Assembly: GCF_914271435.1 (NCBI RefSeq)
Contig: NZ_CAJZAI010000017.1
Coordinates: forward strand, 35,914-99,913
Origin: Cupriavidus laharis
Lineage (GTDB): Bacteria; Pseudomonadota; Gammaproteobacteria; Burkholderiales; Burkholderiaceae
Direction of reading: 5' to 3'
DNA: 64,000 bases
Shown here: one piece after another, positions 51,824 through 60,717 of the stretch
Position numbering within the stretch: position 1 is the first letter of the stretch
How the letters are laid out: every line of letters begins with the position of its first letter
The notes under the pieces: generated by a model
Databases searched by the model: none
Told to the model about the DNA's origin: nothing
What the model saw: the letters and a program-made list of their open reading frames with translations, nothing else
Position numbers and translations under genes: made by a program

Positions 51824-52771
51824 TCAGGCCGCGAGCGCCTGCCGCGTGTCGCTTTCGCTCAGTGCGCTGGTGACCGTGTCGCGCGACAGGTGCGGCGCGA
51901 ACATGTTGATGAAATCGTGCGCATAGCCACGCAGGTAGGCGCCGCGGCGCACCGCCACGCTGGTGGTGTTGGGCGCGAACAGATGGCCGGCCGAAATCCG
52001 CACCAGGCCCGAGTCCTTGCGCTCGTCATAGGCCATCGACGCGATGATGCCCACGCCCAGTTCCAGCTCCGCGTAGGTCTTGATCACGTCGGCGTCAAGC
52101 GCCGTCAGCACGATTTCCGGCTGCAGGCCGGCCTCGGCAAAGGCGCCGTCGATCCTGCGGCGCCCGGTGAAGCCGGCGTCATACGTGATCAGCGGGAAGC
52201 CGGCTACGTCTTCCAGCGTCGGCTCCGGCACGAGCGCCAGCGGATGATTGGGCGCGACCACCAGCACGTGCTGCCAGGTGTAGGCCTCGAACGAGGTCAG
52301 CCCCGCCTCGGCGGCGACCGCCTCGGTCGCAATGCCGATGTCGGCCTGCCCGGTCAGCAGCAGCTCGACGATATGCGTCGGCGATGCCTCCTGCAGCGCC
52401 AGCGTCACGTGCGGATACGCGCGGCGGAACGACTGCACCACCTTGGGCAGCGCGTAGCGCGCCTGCGTGTGCGTCGTGGCGATCGTCAAGCGGCCGGTGT
52501 GGCGGCCGGCAAACTCGTCGCCTGCCTGGCGCAGGTTCTCGGCCTCGAGCAGCAGCCGCTCGACGATGCGCACGATCTCGCGCCCCGGCTCGGTCAGCCC
52601 GGTCAGGCGTTTGCCGTAGCGCTCGAAGATCTCCACGCCGAGCTCTTCTTCCAGTTCTCGGATCTGGCGCGACACGCCCGGCTGCGAGGTGTAGAGCGCG
52701 TTGGCCACCTCGGTCAGGTTGAACTGGCGGCGCACCGCCTCACGGATCGATCGGAGTTGCTGGAAGTTCAT
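51824..52771 (-). CDS. cysB: CysB-family LysR regulator of sulfur assimilation
   Basis: This 315-residue LysR-type activator of sulfate and sulfonate genes responds to N-acetylserine in enterobacteria. It begins MNFQQLRSIREAVRRQFNLT with the CysB-type HTH (TSQPGVSRQIRELEEELGVE, then FERYGKRLTGLT). The core has TTHTQARYALPKVV and the effector-region ITYDAGFTGR. The ATG overlaps the cysA stop as ATGA, so it is the last gene of cysTWAB and its level follows the transporter. CysB and Cbl cannot be separated from sequence alone. Confidence 0.9.
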   Translation of the reverse strand: MNFQQLRSIREAVRRQFNLTEVANALYTSQPGVSRQIRELEEELGVEIFERYGKRLTGLTEPGREIVRIVERLLLEAENLRQAGDEFAGRHTGRLTIATTHTQARYALPKVVQSFRRAYPHVTLALQEASPTHIVELLLTGQADIGIATEAVAAEAGLTSFEAYTWQHVLVVAPNHPLALVPEPTLEDVAGFPLITYDAGFTGRRRIDGAFAEAGLQPEIVLTALDADVIKTYAELELGVGIIASMAYDERKDSGLVRISAGHLFAPNTTSVAVRRGAYLRGYAHDFINMFAPHLSRDTVTSALSESDTRQALAA

Positions 52772-53907
52772 CGCACTGCCCCTTGTTGTCCGCTCGTTGC
52801 CACGCCGTTGGCGCGCCCGTTCGTTTGTTGTTGTGTGTGCTGGGTAAAGACGCGAAGCTGGCGCGGACGCACCGCGAGCAGTTCGCCTTCACGGAAGCCC
52901 GCGTGGCGGAAGCGCTCCAGCGGCAGCGCCACTTCGATCACGTCCTGGTTGTCCTCGCGCTCCAGTTCGAGCTGGGCCACCGGGCCCAGCGTCAACGCGC
53001 GGCGCAGCGTGACGGCGATGCCGTCGGTGCCCGGCGCATAGCGCTCCAGGTCCAGGTCGTGCGGACGCACATAGGCCACGGCATCGCCGGCGGTCTCGTG
53101 GCCGCTGCCCACCACCGGCAGCACCGCTTCGCCGGTGTGCAGCAGGCCGCCGCTCTCGCCCACCTCCAGCCGGCCGTGGAACAGGTTGACATTGCCGAGG
53201 AAGCCGAACACGAACGGTGTGGCCGGATGGTTGTAGACGGCCTCCGGCGAGCCGAACTGCTCGACGCGGCCGCGGTTCATCAGCACCACCTGGTCGGCCA
53301 CTTCCAGCGCTTCTTCCTGGTCATGCGTGACGAACACGCTGGTCACGTGCAGTTCGTCATGCAGGCGGCGCAGCCAGCGGCGCAGTTCCTTGCGTACCTT
53401 GGCATCGAGCGCGCCGAACGGTTCGTCGAGCAGCAGCACGCGCGGTTCCACCGCCAGTGCACGGGCCAGCGCGATACGCTGGCGCTGGCCGCCGGAAAGC
53501 TGTGCGGGATAGCGGTCGGCCAGCCAGTCGAGCTGCACCAGCTCCAGCAAGGACTTCACCTTCTCGCGGATCTTCGCTTCGCTCGGGCGCTCGCCGCGCG
53601 GCTTCACGCGCAGGCCGAAGGCCACGTTCTCGAACACGCTCATGTGCTTGAACAGCGCATAGTGCTGGAACACGAAGCCGACCTGGCGCTGGCGCACATG
53701 TTGCTCCGAGGCATCGCGCCCGGCCAACACGATCTGGCCCGCGTCGGCACGCTCCAGGCCCGCGATGATGCGCAACAGCGTGGTCTTGCCACAGCCCGAC
53801 GGCCCGAGCAGCGCAGTCAGCTCGCCCTCTTCGAAGTCCAGCGAGACGTTGTCCAGCGCGACGAAATCGCCAAAACGCTTCTCTACGCTCTTGACCTGAA
53901 TGCTCAT
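52768..53907 (-). CDS. cysA: Sulfate/thiosulfate ABC transporter ATPase
   Basis: This 379-residue ATPase energises the CysTW permease. It has Walker A GPSGCGKTT at about 38-46, signature LSGGQRQRIALARAL, Walker B VLLLDEPFGALD and H-loop VFVTHDQEEAL. A C-terminal TOBE-like regulatory domain (VAYVRPHDLDLER) and a Gln-rich tail follow. ATG 53907 overlaps the cysW stop (ATGA). A much longer frame to 54171 lies inside cysW and is not used. Confidence 0.95.
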   Translation of the reverse strand: MSIQVKSVEKRFGDFVALDNVSLDFEEGELTALLGPSGCGKTTLLRIIAGLERADAGQIVLAGRDASEQHVRQRQVGFVFQHYALFKHMSVFENVAFGLRVKPRGERPSEAKIREKVKSLLELVQLDWLADRYPAQLSGGQRQRIALARALAVEPRVLLLDEPFGALDAKVRKELRRWLRRLHDELHVTSVFVTHDQEEALEVADQVVLMNRGRVEQFGSPEAVYNHPATPFVFGFLGNVNLFHGRLEVGESGGLLHTGEAVLPVVGSGHETAGDAVAYVRPHDLDLERYAPGTDGIAVTLRRALTLGPVAQLELEREDNQDVIEVALPLERFRHAGFREGELLAVRPRQLRVFTQHTQQQTNGRANGVATSGQQGAVR

Positions 53908-54827
53908 GATGCCTGTCCTTGCAGTGCGGCCAGCGGACGTTCCGTGGCAGCGTCTTCGTTTTCCTTGCGGGCGCGGAATTCCACCAGCGTCTTGATGCCC
54001 AGCGTCACCAGGGCCAGCAGCGTCAGCAGCGATGCCACCGCAAACGCCGCCGCGAAGTTGTACTCGTTGTAGAGGATCTCCACGTGCAGCGGCATGGTGT
54101 TGGTCAGACCGCGGATATGGCCCGACACGACCGACACCGCGCCGAACTCGCCCATCGCCCGCGCATTGCACAGGATCACGCCATATAGCAGGCCCCAGCG
54201 GATGTTCGGCAGGGTGATATGCCGGAACGTCTGCCAGCCCGACGCACCCAGCACGATGGCGGCCTCTTCCTCTTCGCTACCCTGCGCCTGCATCAGCGGA
54301 ATCAGCTCGCGCGCCACGAACGGGAAAGTCACGAAGATCGTGGCCAGCACGATGCCTGGCACCGCGAACATGATCTTGATGTCATGCGCCTCCAGCCACG
54401 GGCCGAACCAGCCCTGCGCGCCGAACAGCAGCACATAGACCAGGCCCGAGATCACCGGCGATACCGAGAACGGCAGGTCGATCAGCGTGATCAGCAGGTT
54501 CTTGCCCGGGAACTCGAACTTGGCGATGGCCCACGCCGCGGCCACGCCGAACACCAGGTTCAGCGGCACCGCGATGGCGGCCACAGTCAGCGTGAGCTGG
54601 ATGGCCGACAGCGCATCCGGCTCCACCAGCGCTTCCCAGTAGGTCTGCACGCCCTTGCGCAGCGCCTCATAGAAGACCGAAGACAGCGGCACGAACAGGA
54701 ACAGCGTGAGGAACAGTACCGCCACGGTGATGAGCGTGTAGCGCACCCACGCGGCTTCGCCAGTGGCGTCGTACTTGTGGTGGGCCGTGCCCTGCCGCCC
54801 AATGCGGCCCGAAACTGCGCCGGCCAT
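53904..54827 (-). CDS. cysW: Sulfate ABC transporter permease CysW
   Basis: This 307-residue inner-membrane permease has six or seven hydrophobic helices and the EAA loop EEEEAAIVLGASGWQTFRHI, which contacts CysA. VVSGHIRGLTNTMPLHVEIL is characteristic of CysW. A polar 25-residue N-terminal leader (MAGAVSGRIGRQG) precedes the first helix. The start is one base after the cysT stop, and the end overlaps cysA by four. Confidence 0.95.
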   Translation of the reverse strand: MAGAVSGRIGRQGTAHHKYDATGEAAWVRYTLITVAVLFLTLFLFVPLSSVFYEALRKGVQTYWEALVEPDALSAIQLTLTVAAIAVPLNLVFGVAAAWAIAKFEFPGKNLLITLIDLPFSVSPVISGLVYVLLFGAQGWFGPWLEAHDIKIMFAVPGIVLATIFVTFPFVARELIPLMQAQGSEEEEAAIVLGASGWQTFRHITLPNIRWGLLYGVILCNARAMGEFGAVSVVSGHIRGLTNTMPLHVEILYNEYNFAAAFAVASLLTLLALVTLGIKTLVEFRARKENEDAATERPLAALQGQAS

Positions 54828-54828
54828 G

Positions 54829-55794
54829 TCAGTGTTCCTTGCCCGTGGCGGGCGCTTCCAGTGCGAGGCCAGCGTGCACGCCAGATTGGTGGCGGCGGGT
54901 CCAGGCTTGCAGCAGGTTGATCAGGAGCAGCAGCGCGAAGGAGATCACCAGCATCACCACGGCGACCGCGGTGGCGCCCGCGTACTCGTATTGCTCCAGC
55001 TTGGAATAGATCATCAGTGGCGCGATCTCCGAGACCATCGGCATGTTGCCGGAGATGAACACCACCGAGCCATATTCACCAGTGGCACGCGCAAACGAGA
55101 GTGCAAAGCCCGTCAGCAGCGCCGGCAGGATGGCCGGCAGGATCACGCGCACAAAGGTCTGCAGGCGCGTGGCGCCGAGGCTGGCCGCGGCTTCTTCCAG
55201 CTCCTGCTCCACGTCTTCCAGCACCGGCTGCACCGTACGCACGACGAACGGCAGGCCGATGAAGGTCAGTGCCACCACCACGCCCAGCGGGGTGAAGGCC
55301 ACCTTGATGCCGAGCGGCTCGAGGTAGCGGCCGATCCAGCCGTTGCCCGCGAACAGCGCCGTCAGTGCAATACCCGCCACGGCAGTGGGCAGCGCAAACG
55401 GCAGGTCGACCAGCGCATCGATCAGGCGCTTGCCGGGAAAGCGGTAGCGCACCAGCACCCAGGCCACCACCAGCCCGAAGACCGTGTTGATGATCGCCGC
55501 GACCAGCGACGCGCCAAAGCTCAGTTGGTAGGAAGCCACCACGCGCGGTGCCGTCACCGTCGTCCAGAAGGCATCCCACGTCATCGTGAAGGTCTTCAGG
55601 AACGTGGCCGACAGCGGGATCAGGACGATCAGCGTCAGGTAGAAGATCGTGAAGCCCAGCGACAGGCCGAACCCCGGCAGCACCGTGAAACGTTGGCGGC
55701 TGTTGCGGCCCGGCGCGCGGCGGGAGGCGCGCGCATCGGGTGAATCGGGCGCGGCCGGTGGCGGCGTGTCCGCCAGGGAGATGGTGGATGGCAT
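54829..55794 (-). CDS. cysT: Sulfate ABC transporter permease CysT
   Basis: This 321-residue permease partner of CysW has about six hydrophobic helices, DLPFALPTAVAGIAL and the EAA loop LEEAAASLGATRLQTFVRVI. GEYGSVVFISGNMPM is the CysT counterpart of the CysW motif. ATG 55794 gives a Pro/Ala-rich 40-residue cytosolic leader. It is the first gene of cysTWAB, and its promoter region carries a motif shared with the sbp promoter. Confidence 0.95.
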   Translation of the reverse strand: MPSTISLADTPPPAAPDSPDARASRRAPGRNSRQRFTVLPGFGLSLGFTIFYLTLIVLIPLSATFLKTFTMTWDAFWTTVTAPRVVASYQLSFGASLVAAIINTVFGLVVAWVLVRYRFPGKRLIDALVDLPFALPTAVAGIALTALFAGNGWIGRYLEPLGIKVAFTPLGVVVALTFIGLPFVVRTVQPVLEDVEQELEEAAASLGATRLQTFVRVILPAILPALLTGFALSFARATGEYGSVVFISGNMPMVSEIAPLMIYSKLEQYEYAGATAVAVVMLVISFALLLLINLLQAWTRRHQSGVHAGLALEAPATGKEH

Positions 55795-55892
55795 GTCGTC
55801 TCGTCTGTGGTGGGCCCGTCGCACGGGCCTCACTTATGAAACCAGCGCATATCGCGCCGGCCTACGAGACAAATTCTGCAGAGACGTCCTTA

Positions 55893-55906
55893 TAAACAGA
55901 ACGAAT
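55893..55906. promoter_or_regulatory. Candidate CysB-type element upstream of cysT
   Basis: TAAACAGAACGAAT lies about 100 bases before the cysT start in an AT-rich patch. It differs at 2 of 14 positions from TGAACGGAACGAAT upstream of sbp. Sharing between two sulfur-operon promoters suggests a common regulator site, most simply CysB. Confidence 0.55.
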
Positions 55907-55929
55907 CTTTACGAATTTTCTTAGACGAT

Positions 55930-56589
55930 TTAGATATAAGGCACAGTAGAAGCCACTTCCACGCCCGCTTCCCAGGGTCCAGCCTGGTCGCCAGTGGCTT
56001 CGGCGCTACCTTCGAAGGCCATGCGCTGAACCAGTGTGCCGAGCAAGGCCAGCCCTTCGCCCCAGTCGCCAAGGCCGGAATCCGCATTGATGTGACCGAG
56101 GCTGCCCGCGTCGATGAGTTCGCTGCCCCACAGCGTGCCCCAGCTGAATGCGGTGCGCTGGGGCATCCACGGATCATTGCGGCTCGCGACCAGGAGGGTA
56201 GGAAAAGGCAGCTTGTAGCCGGGCAACAGGTGGGCGACACCAAATTTGTCCGGATCCGCCGGCGCCACCAGCAATGCGCCGGCAATGCCGATCGGGTCGA
56301 GCGCCGCCTGCCGAAGCGATGCCAGACAGCCAAAGCTGTGCGCGACCAATATGGCGCCGCGTGCCGCCACGCGCTGCGCGCGCATCACGCCCTCGGACAC
56401 GCGCTCGGCCCACAGCGTCAGGCTCGGGCGCGACCAGTCATGCTGCTCGACCCGTTGCCAGTCCGGGAAGCGCTGTTCCCAGCGGCTTTGCCAGTGGCCC
56501 GGGCCGCTGCCATGCAGGCCCGGCACGGTGAGCACCTGCAGATGCCTGGGAATCTCCAGGCGCGGAACCGGCTTGCTGCTGTCCGTCAT
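55930..56589 (-). CDS. RBBP9/YdeN-family alpha/beta hydrolase
   Basis: This 219-residue serine hydrolase-like protein has nucleophile Ser85 in VAHSFGCLA, Asp139 in SRNDPWMP and His166 in GHINADSGLGDW. GLHGSGPGHWQSRWEQRF forms the oxyanion side. The RBBP9/YdeN family has no settled substrate. Its ATG overlaps the EAL gene stop (ATGA), so both are made together at the end of the sulfonate cluster. A link to sulfonate or sulfate-ester metabolism is only suggested by position. Confidence 0.83.
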   Translation of the reverse strand: MTDSSKPVPRLEIPRHLQVLTVPGLHGSGPGHWQSRWEQRFPDWQRVEQHDWSRPSLTLWAERVSEGVMRAQRVAARGAILVAHSFGCLASLRQAALDPIGIAGALLVAPADPDKFGVAHLLPGYKLPFPTLLVASRNDPWMPQRTAFSWGTLWGSELIDAGSLGHINADSGLGDWGEGLALLGTLVQRMAFEGSAEATGDQAGPWEAGVEVASTVPYI

Positions 56590-57428
56590 GCCACCTCCTC
56601 GCTCAATACCTGTGTATCACGCAGGCCTGCGGGCGTCACCAGTCCGCCCGCAAACGCGCCCTGCCCCAGCGCGATGCCAGCCGCCTGCAGGCGCTCCACG
56701 CTGAGCGCATCCTGCAGCCGCCGGCCGATCAGCGTGACGCCGGCATTGGCCGCACTCGCGCGCAGCCCGGCGAGCTGGCGGTCCGTCCATGTGCGGCGCA
56801 TATCGAGCTTGAGCCAGTCCGGCAAGGCATGCGCCATCAGCGCGCCGGCCTCGGCCGGATCGGATGCCTGCAGGCTGACGGCAAAGCCGTTGCGGCGGTA
56901 GTTGCCCACCACGTGCAGCAACAGTGGCAGGTCGTCGTTGGCGCTGGCCGGCACCTGGATCACGAAGCGCTCCAGCGGCAGCCCCAGCGACTGCAGTGCG
57001 CGCCGGAAGGCGGAGCCGTGGTCATCGGCCACCGCAGCCAGCAGGCGGTTGTGCACGTTGAGCACCAGCTTGTGCGCACCGTCGGCGGCAAAGTAATTGA
57101 TCGCGTGCACCAGGCGCGACAGCCGGTCCAGCGACACCAGCGTGGCATCATCGGCCGCCATCGCGAACAGCTTCCACGCGGCCAGGCCGACACCGTCCTG
57201 TGCGTACGTGTGGACGGCGCCTTCGTGCGCCACCACCTCGCGGTCGGCCAGCATCACCAGTGGCTCGAACGCGCTGGTCAGCGAACAGTTGAAGAACTGG
57301 CCCTGCACCTGGCCACGCGCATCGCGCCACAGCTGGCGGTCGGCCAGCGGCTCCCGCGGCAATGTTTCAAGATAGCGTTCCAGGGCGCTCAACCTGGCTT
57401 CGGGTGCATTCGCGCCTGCGGTGGCCAT
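56586..57428 (-). CDS. Degenerate EAL-domain protein
   Basis: This 280-residue protein has an EAL-like fold starting near residue 50. The defining EAL signature reads E69-G-A. N124, K207 (WLKLD) and Q256 (LGQGAF) remain. The second catalytic Glu is Gln (VIQVP), the paired Asp motif is replaced (LQASD) and the GVE loop reads RRL. Several metal-binding residues are therefore missing, and c-di-GMP hydrolysis is unlikely. It may bind c-di-GMP or a partner. It lies between ssuF and the alpha/beta hydrolase in the sulfur cluster. Confidence 0.8.
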   Translation of the reverse strand: MATAGANAPEARLSALERYLETLPREPLADRQLWRDARGQVQGQFFNCSLTSAFEPLVMLADREVVAHEGAVHTYAQDGVGLAAWKLFAMAADDATLVSLDRLSRLVHAINYFAADGAHKLVLNVHNRLLAAVADDHGSAFRRALQSLGLPLERFVIQVPASANDDLPLLLHVVGNYRRNGFAVSLQASDPAEAGALMAHALPDWLKLDMRRTWTDRQLAGLRASAANAGVTLIGRRLQDALSVERLQAAGIALGQGAFAGGLVTPAGLRDTQVLSEEVA

Positions 57429-57484
57429 GCCTCTGTTTCCTTTGGCGCCTCCCGGCGCCGGTATTCCCGTTTGACAATCAAGCT

Positions 57485-57508
57485 GCGGGCCGTGCACAGA
57501 CGGCCCGC
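57485..57508 (-). terminator. Hairpin between ssuF and the EAL gene
   Basis: GCGGGCCGT (57485-57493) pairs with ACGGCCCGC (57500-57508) in a 9-bp stem, 7 bases after the ssuF stop in the direction of transcription. The following bases are only weakly T-rich. It probably lowers but does not stop read-through to the EAL-hydrolase genes. Confidence 0.5.
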
Positions 57509-57514
57509 GGCACC

Positions 57515-57730
57515 TTACAGCTTGGCAATGGACACCTCGGTCGCCTTGACCAGCGCAACGACTTCGCTGCCCAGCGTGAGGCCGAGGTCGCGGATGGAGC
57601 GTGTGGTGATGACCGAGGTGACGATGCCGGCCGGCGTTTCCACATCCACTTCGGAAACCACCGGGCCTTCGATGATGGCGGCAACCTTGCCGCGGAACTG
57701 GTTGCGTACGTTGATCGCCTGAATGCTCAT
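57515..57730 (-). CDS. ssuF: Molbindin-like (Mop/TOBE) protein SsuF
   Basis: This 71-residue protein is a single Mop domain (NVRNQFRGKVAAIIEGPVVS, then TSVITTRSIRDLGLTLGSEV), like clostridial molbindins. Pseudomonas ssuEADCBF operons also end with such an SsuF, needed for sulfonate growth there. Whether it binds an oxyanion such as molybdate is not settled. It starts at ATG 57730 and lies 66 bases downstream of ssuB. Confidence 0.9.
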   Translation of the reverse strand: MSIQAINVRNQFRGKVAAIIEGPVVSEVDVETPAGIVTSVITTRSIRDLGLTLGSEVVALVKATEVSIAKL

Positions 57731-57796
57731 GATAGAAGCTCCTTTCGTGAAGGCGTATGAAGATTATGTAATGACGATGTGCGGGTTCCGGATGCG

Positions 57797-58696
57797 TTAC
57801 ACCGCAAAGCGTACCGACTCCACCGTGCGCACCAGCGACCGGTCCGCAGTGGGTTCCTGCTCTGTCTGCGATATGGTGTCCGCAGGCGGCGTGTGCTGCA
57901 TGACCCGCTGCAGCACCCGTTCTTCCAGTTGCGCAAACGCCGATGAACCACGCTGCCGCGGCCTGGCGAGCGCAACGGGTTCATCCATCGCAATGCGCCC
58001 GTCCTCGATCAGCACGATGCGATCGGCCAGCGCCACGGCCTCGGACACATCGTGCGTCACCAGCAGCGCGGTGAAGCCCAGACGGCTCCACAGTGATTCG
58101 ATCAAGCCCTGCATCTCGATGCGCGTGAGCGCATCCAGCGCGCCCAGCGGTTCATCGAGCAGCAGCAGGCGCGGGTGATGCACCAGCGCGCGCGCCAGTG
58201 CCACGCGCTGGCGCTGCCCGCCGGAGAGCCGCGCCGGCCACGCGTCCGCGCGGTCCGCAAGGCCAACCTGCCCGAGCACGGCAGCGGCCTCGTCCCTGCG
58301 CTCGCGCGGCAGGCCCAATGCCACGTTCTCCTGCACACGCTTCCACGGCAGCAGGCGCGAGTCCTGGAACATCACGCGGATGTCCTGCTGCAGCGTGCGG
58401 GCCGGCTGCGCATCGAGCGTGATGGCACCTTCGTCCGATGCCTCCAGCCCCGCCACCAGCCGCAGCAAGGTGCTCTTGCCGCAGCCGCTGCGCCCGACGA
58501 TGGCGACGAATTCGCCGGGAGCCGCGCTGAGTTCGATACGGTGCAGCACTTCGCGGCCGTCATAGCGCTTGACGACCTGCTGCACGCGCAGCGCGACGCC
58601 CCCGGGCTGCACTTCGGCCTGGCGCGGCGCGCCCGCCGGATTCAGGCGTGTATCGGCATACGCGAGCGCGGCCTGTTCCACCGGATTGCTTTGCAT
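57797..58696 (-). CDS. ssuB: Aliphatic sulfonate ABC transporter ATPase
   Basis: This 299-residue ATPase has Walker A GRSGCGKSTLLRL, signature LSGGQRQRVALARAL, Walker B LLLLDEPLGALD and H-loop LLVTHDVSEAV. VMFQDSRLLPWKRVQENV is typical of SsuB/TauB. An N-terminal leader of about 30 residues and a Gln/Thr-rich C-terminal extension are longer than in E. coli SsuB (255 aa). It lies 12 bases downstream of ssuC. Confidence 0.94.
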   Translation of the reverse strand: MQSNPVEQAALAYADTRLNPAGAPRQAEVQPGGVALRVQQVVKRYDGREVLHRIELSAAPGEFVAIVGRSGCGKSTLLRLVAGLEASDEGAITLDAQPARTLQQDIRVMFQDSRLLPWKRVQENVALGLPRERRDEAAAVLGQVGLADRADAWPARLSGGQRQRVALARALVHHPRLLLLDEPLGALDALTRIEMQGLIESLWSRLGFTALLVTHDVSEAVALADRIVLIEDGRIAMDEPVALARPRQRGSSAFAQLEERVLQRVMQHTPPADTISQTEQEPTADRSLVRTVESVRFAV

Positions 58697-58708
58697 GTCA
58701 GTTCTCCT

Positions 58709-59509
58709 TCAGGCAGTCTGGTAACCCGGATGCCAGCGCAGCCAGAAGCGCTCCAGCCCGCGTGACAGCACATCGGCCAGCTTGCCGAGCAGCGCATAGA
58801 GCAGGATGCCCACCAGCACCACGTCGGTCTGCAGGAACTCGCGCGCGTTCATGGTCATGTAGCCGATGCCCGACTGCGCCGAGATGGTCTCCGCCACGAT
58901 CAGGATCACCCACATCAGCCCCAGCGAGAAACGCACGCCAACGAGAATGCTCGGCAGCGCGCCGGGCAGGATCACCTCGCGGTACAGGCGCCAGCCCGAC
59001 AGCCCGTAGCTGCGCGCCATCTCGATCAGGGGCGGGTCGACCGCGCGGATGCCGTGGAACGTGTTCAGGTACACCGGGAAGAACACGCCCAGCGCAACCA
59101 GGAACAGCTTGGCGGTCTCGTCGATGCCGAACCACAGGATCACCAGCGGGATCAACGCCAGCGTCGGGATGTTGCGGACCATCTGCAGCGTGCTGTCCAG
59201 CAGCGTGGCGGCGCTGCGGAACGTGCCGGTCAGCAGCCCGAGCAGCAGGCCCAGGCCGCCGCCCACGGCAAGGCCCACCGCGGCGCGCCAAGTGCTGATC
59301 CAGACATGCGTCCACAGTTCGCCGGAGCGGGCCAGTTCCCACGCAGCCTGCACCACGGCCAGCGGCGCGGGCAGCACGCGCGTGGACAGCCAGCCGAACT
59401 GCGATGCGGCCTGCCAGGCGACGATCAGCAGCGCCGGCATCACCCACGGCGCCAGCGTGCGCGCCACGATGCGCCAGTCACGGCGCGGCGGAATCAGGGG
59501 AGCGGACAT
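58709..59509 (-). CDS. ssuC: Aliphatic sulfonate ABC transporter permease
   Basis: This 266-residue inner-membrane permease has about six hydrophobic helices and the EAA-type loop MARSYGLSGWRLYREVILPG. ATG 59509 (MSAPLIPPRRDWR) is preferred; a longer frame extends into ssuD. It pairs with SsuB, and SsuA delivers the ligand. It lies 10 bases downstream of ssuD. Confidence 0.94.
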   Translation of the reverse strand: MSAPLIPPRRDWRIVARTLAPWVMPALLIVAWQAASQFGWLSTRVLPAPLAVVQAAWELARSGELWTHVWISTWRAAVGLAVGGGLGLLLGLLTGTFRSAATLLDSTLQMVRNIPTLALIPLVILWFGIDETAKLFLVALGVFFPVYLNTFHGIRAVDPPLIEMARSYGLSGWRLYREVILPGALPSILVGVRFSLGLMWVILIVAETISAQSGIGYMTMNAREFLQTDVVLVGILLYALLGKLADVLSRGLERFWLRWHPGYQTA

Positions 59510-59519
59510 GGCGGCCTCC

Positions 59520-60683
59520 TCAGCTTTGCGAGGCACGCGGCACGATGCCGGTTGCCATGACTTCACCGAACGGCCCGGACAGCACCTGCCCCGGCAGCTG
59601 CTTGCGCAAGGATAGCGGCAGCAGCGGGAACACCAGTTCCGCGAAGCGGTAGGCCTCTTCGAGATGCGGATAGCCCGACAGCACGAAGGTATCGATACCC
59701 AGCTCCGCGTATTCGCGGATGCGCTCGGCCACCTGATGCGGATCGCCGACCAGCGCCGTGCCCGCGCCGCCGCGCACCAGGCCCACGCCGGCCCACAGGT
59801 TCGGGCTGATTTCCAGCGCCTCGCGCGTGCGATTGCTGCCGCCGGCATGCAATGCGGCCATGCGGCGCTGGCCCTCCGAATCCATCTTCGCGAACACGGC
59901 CTGCGCACGTGCCACGGTGTCGTCGTCCAGGCGGCTGATCAGGTCATCGGCCGCGGCCCACGCAGCGGCCTCGGTCTCGCGCACGATCACGTGCAGGCGG
60001 ATGCCGAACTTCACCGTGCGGCCATGGCACTCGGCATGCCGGCGCACGTCAGCAAGCTTCAGCGCCACATCGGCCGGCGGCTCGCCCCAGGTCAGGTAGG
60101 TGTCGACCTGCTCGCCCGCCAGTTCGTGCGCGGCGGCCGACGAGCCGCCGAAGTAGACCGGCGGGTGGGGCCGCTGCAACGGCGGATACAGCACGCGTGC
60201 GCCCTTCACCTTCAGGTGGCGCCCTTCGAAACTGATCTCGCCGCTGTCATGGCTGGCCGCGAGCACGTCGCGCCAGATGCGGATAAATTCGGCCGAGGCT
60301 TCGTAGCGCGCGGCGTGGTCGAGGAACAGGCCGTCTCCTTCCAGTTCGGCCACATCGCCCCCCGTCACCAGGTTGACCAGCAGCCGGCCGCCCGAGATGC
60401 GGTCGAAGGTCGCGGCCATGCGCGCGGCCAGCGTCGGCGTCATCAGGCCCGGGCGCACGGCCACGAGGAAACGCAGGCGTTGTGTGACCGCGGCCAGCGC
60501 CGACGCGACCACCCACGGATCTTCGCAAGAGCGGCCAGTGGGGATCAGCACGCCTTCGTAGCCAAGCGTGTCGGTCGCGACGGCCACCTGCTTCAGGTAG
60601 TCGATGCCCACCTCGCGCGCGCCTTCGGACGTGCCCAGGTAGCGGCTGTCGCCATGGGTCGGGATAAACCAGAAAACTTGCAT
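59520..60683 (-). CDS. ssuD: FMNH2-dependent alkanesulfonate monooxygenase
   Basis: This 387-residue luciferase-like enzyme oxidises alkanesulfonates to aldehyde and sulfite using reduced FMN from SsuE. The start MQVFWFIPTHGDSRYLG closely matches SsuD. VRPGLMTPTLAARMAATFDR, the insertion-loop region and GHLEEAYRFAE-like GYPHLEEAYRFAE are also typical. Its length matches E. coli SsuD (381). It is in the order E-A-D-C-B-F found in other Proteobacteria. Confidence 0.95.
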   Translation of the reverse strand: MQVFWFIPTHGDSRYLGTSEGAREVGIDYLKQVAVATDTLGYEGVLIPTGRSCEDPWVVASALAAVTQRLRFLVAVRPGLMTPTLAARMAATFDRISGGRLLVNLVTGGDVAELEGDGLFLDHAARYEASAEFIRIWRDVLAASHDSGEISFEGRHLKVKGARVLYPPLQRPHPPVYFGGSSAAAHELAGEQVDTYLTWGEPPADVALKLADVRRHAECHGRTVKFGIRLHVIVRETEAAAWAAADDLISRLDDDTVARAQAVFAKMDSEGQRRMAALHAGGSNRTREALEISPNLWAGVGLVRGGAGTALVGDPHQVAERIREYAELGIDTFVLSGYPHLEEAYRFAELVFPLLPLSLRKQLPGQVLSGPFGEVMATGIVPRASQS

Positions 60684-60717
60684 ATCGGTACCTCGTTATT
60701 GTTTTGGTCGGTGCGCC

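Noticed and set aside
51410..53041. A 543-codon plus-strand frame over cysB and cysA
   Set aside because: It is a shadow of two coupled minus-strand genes, with no start-site support.
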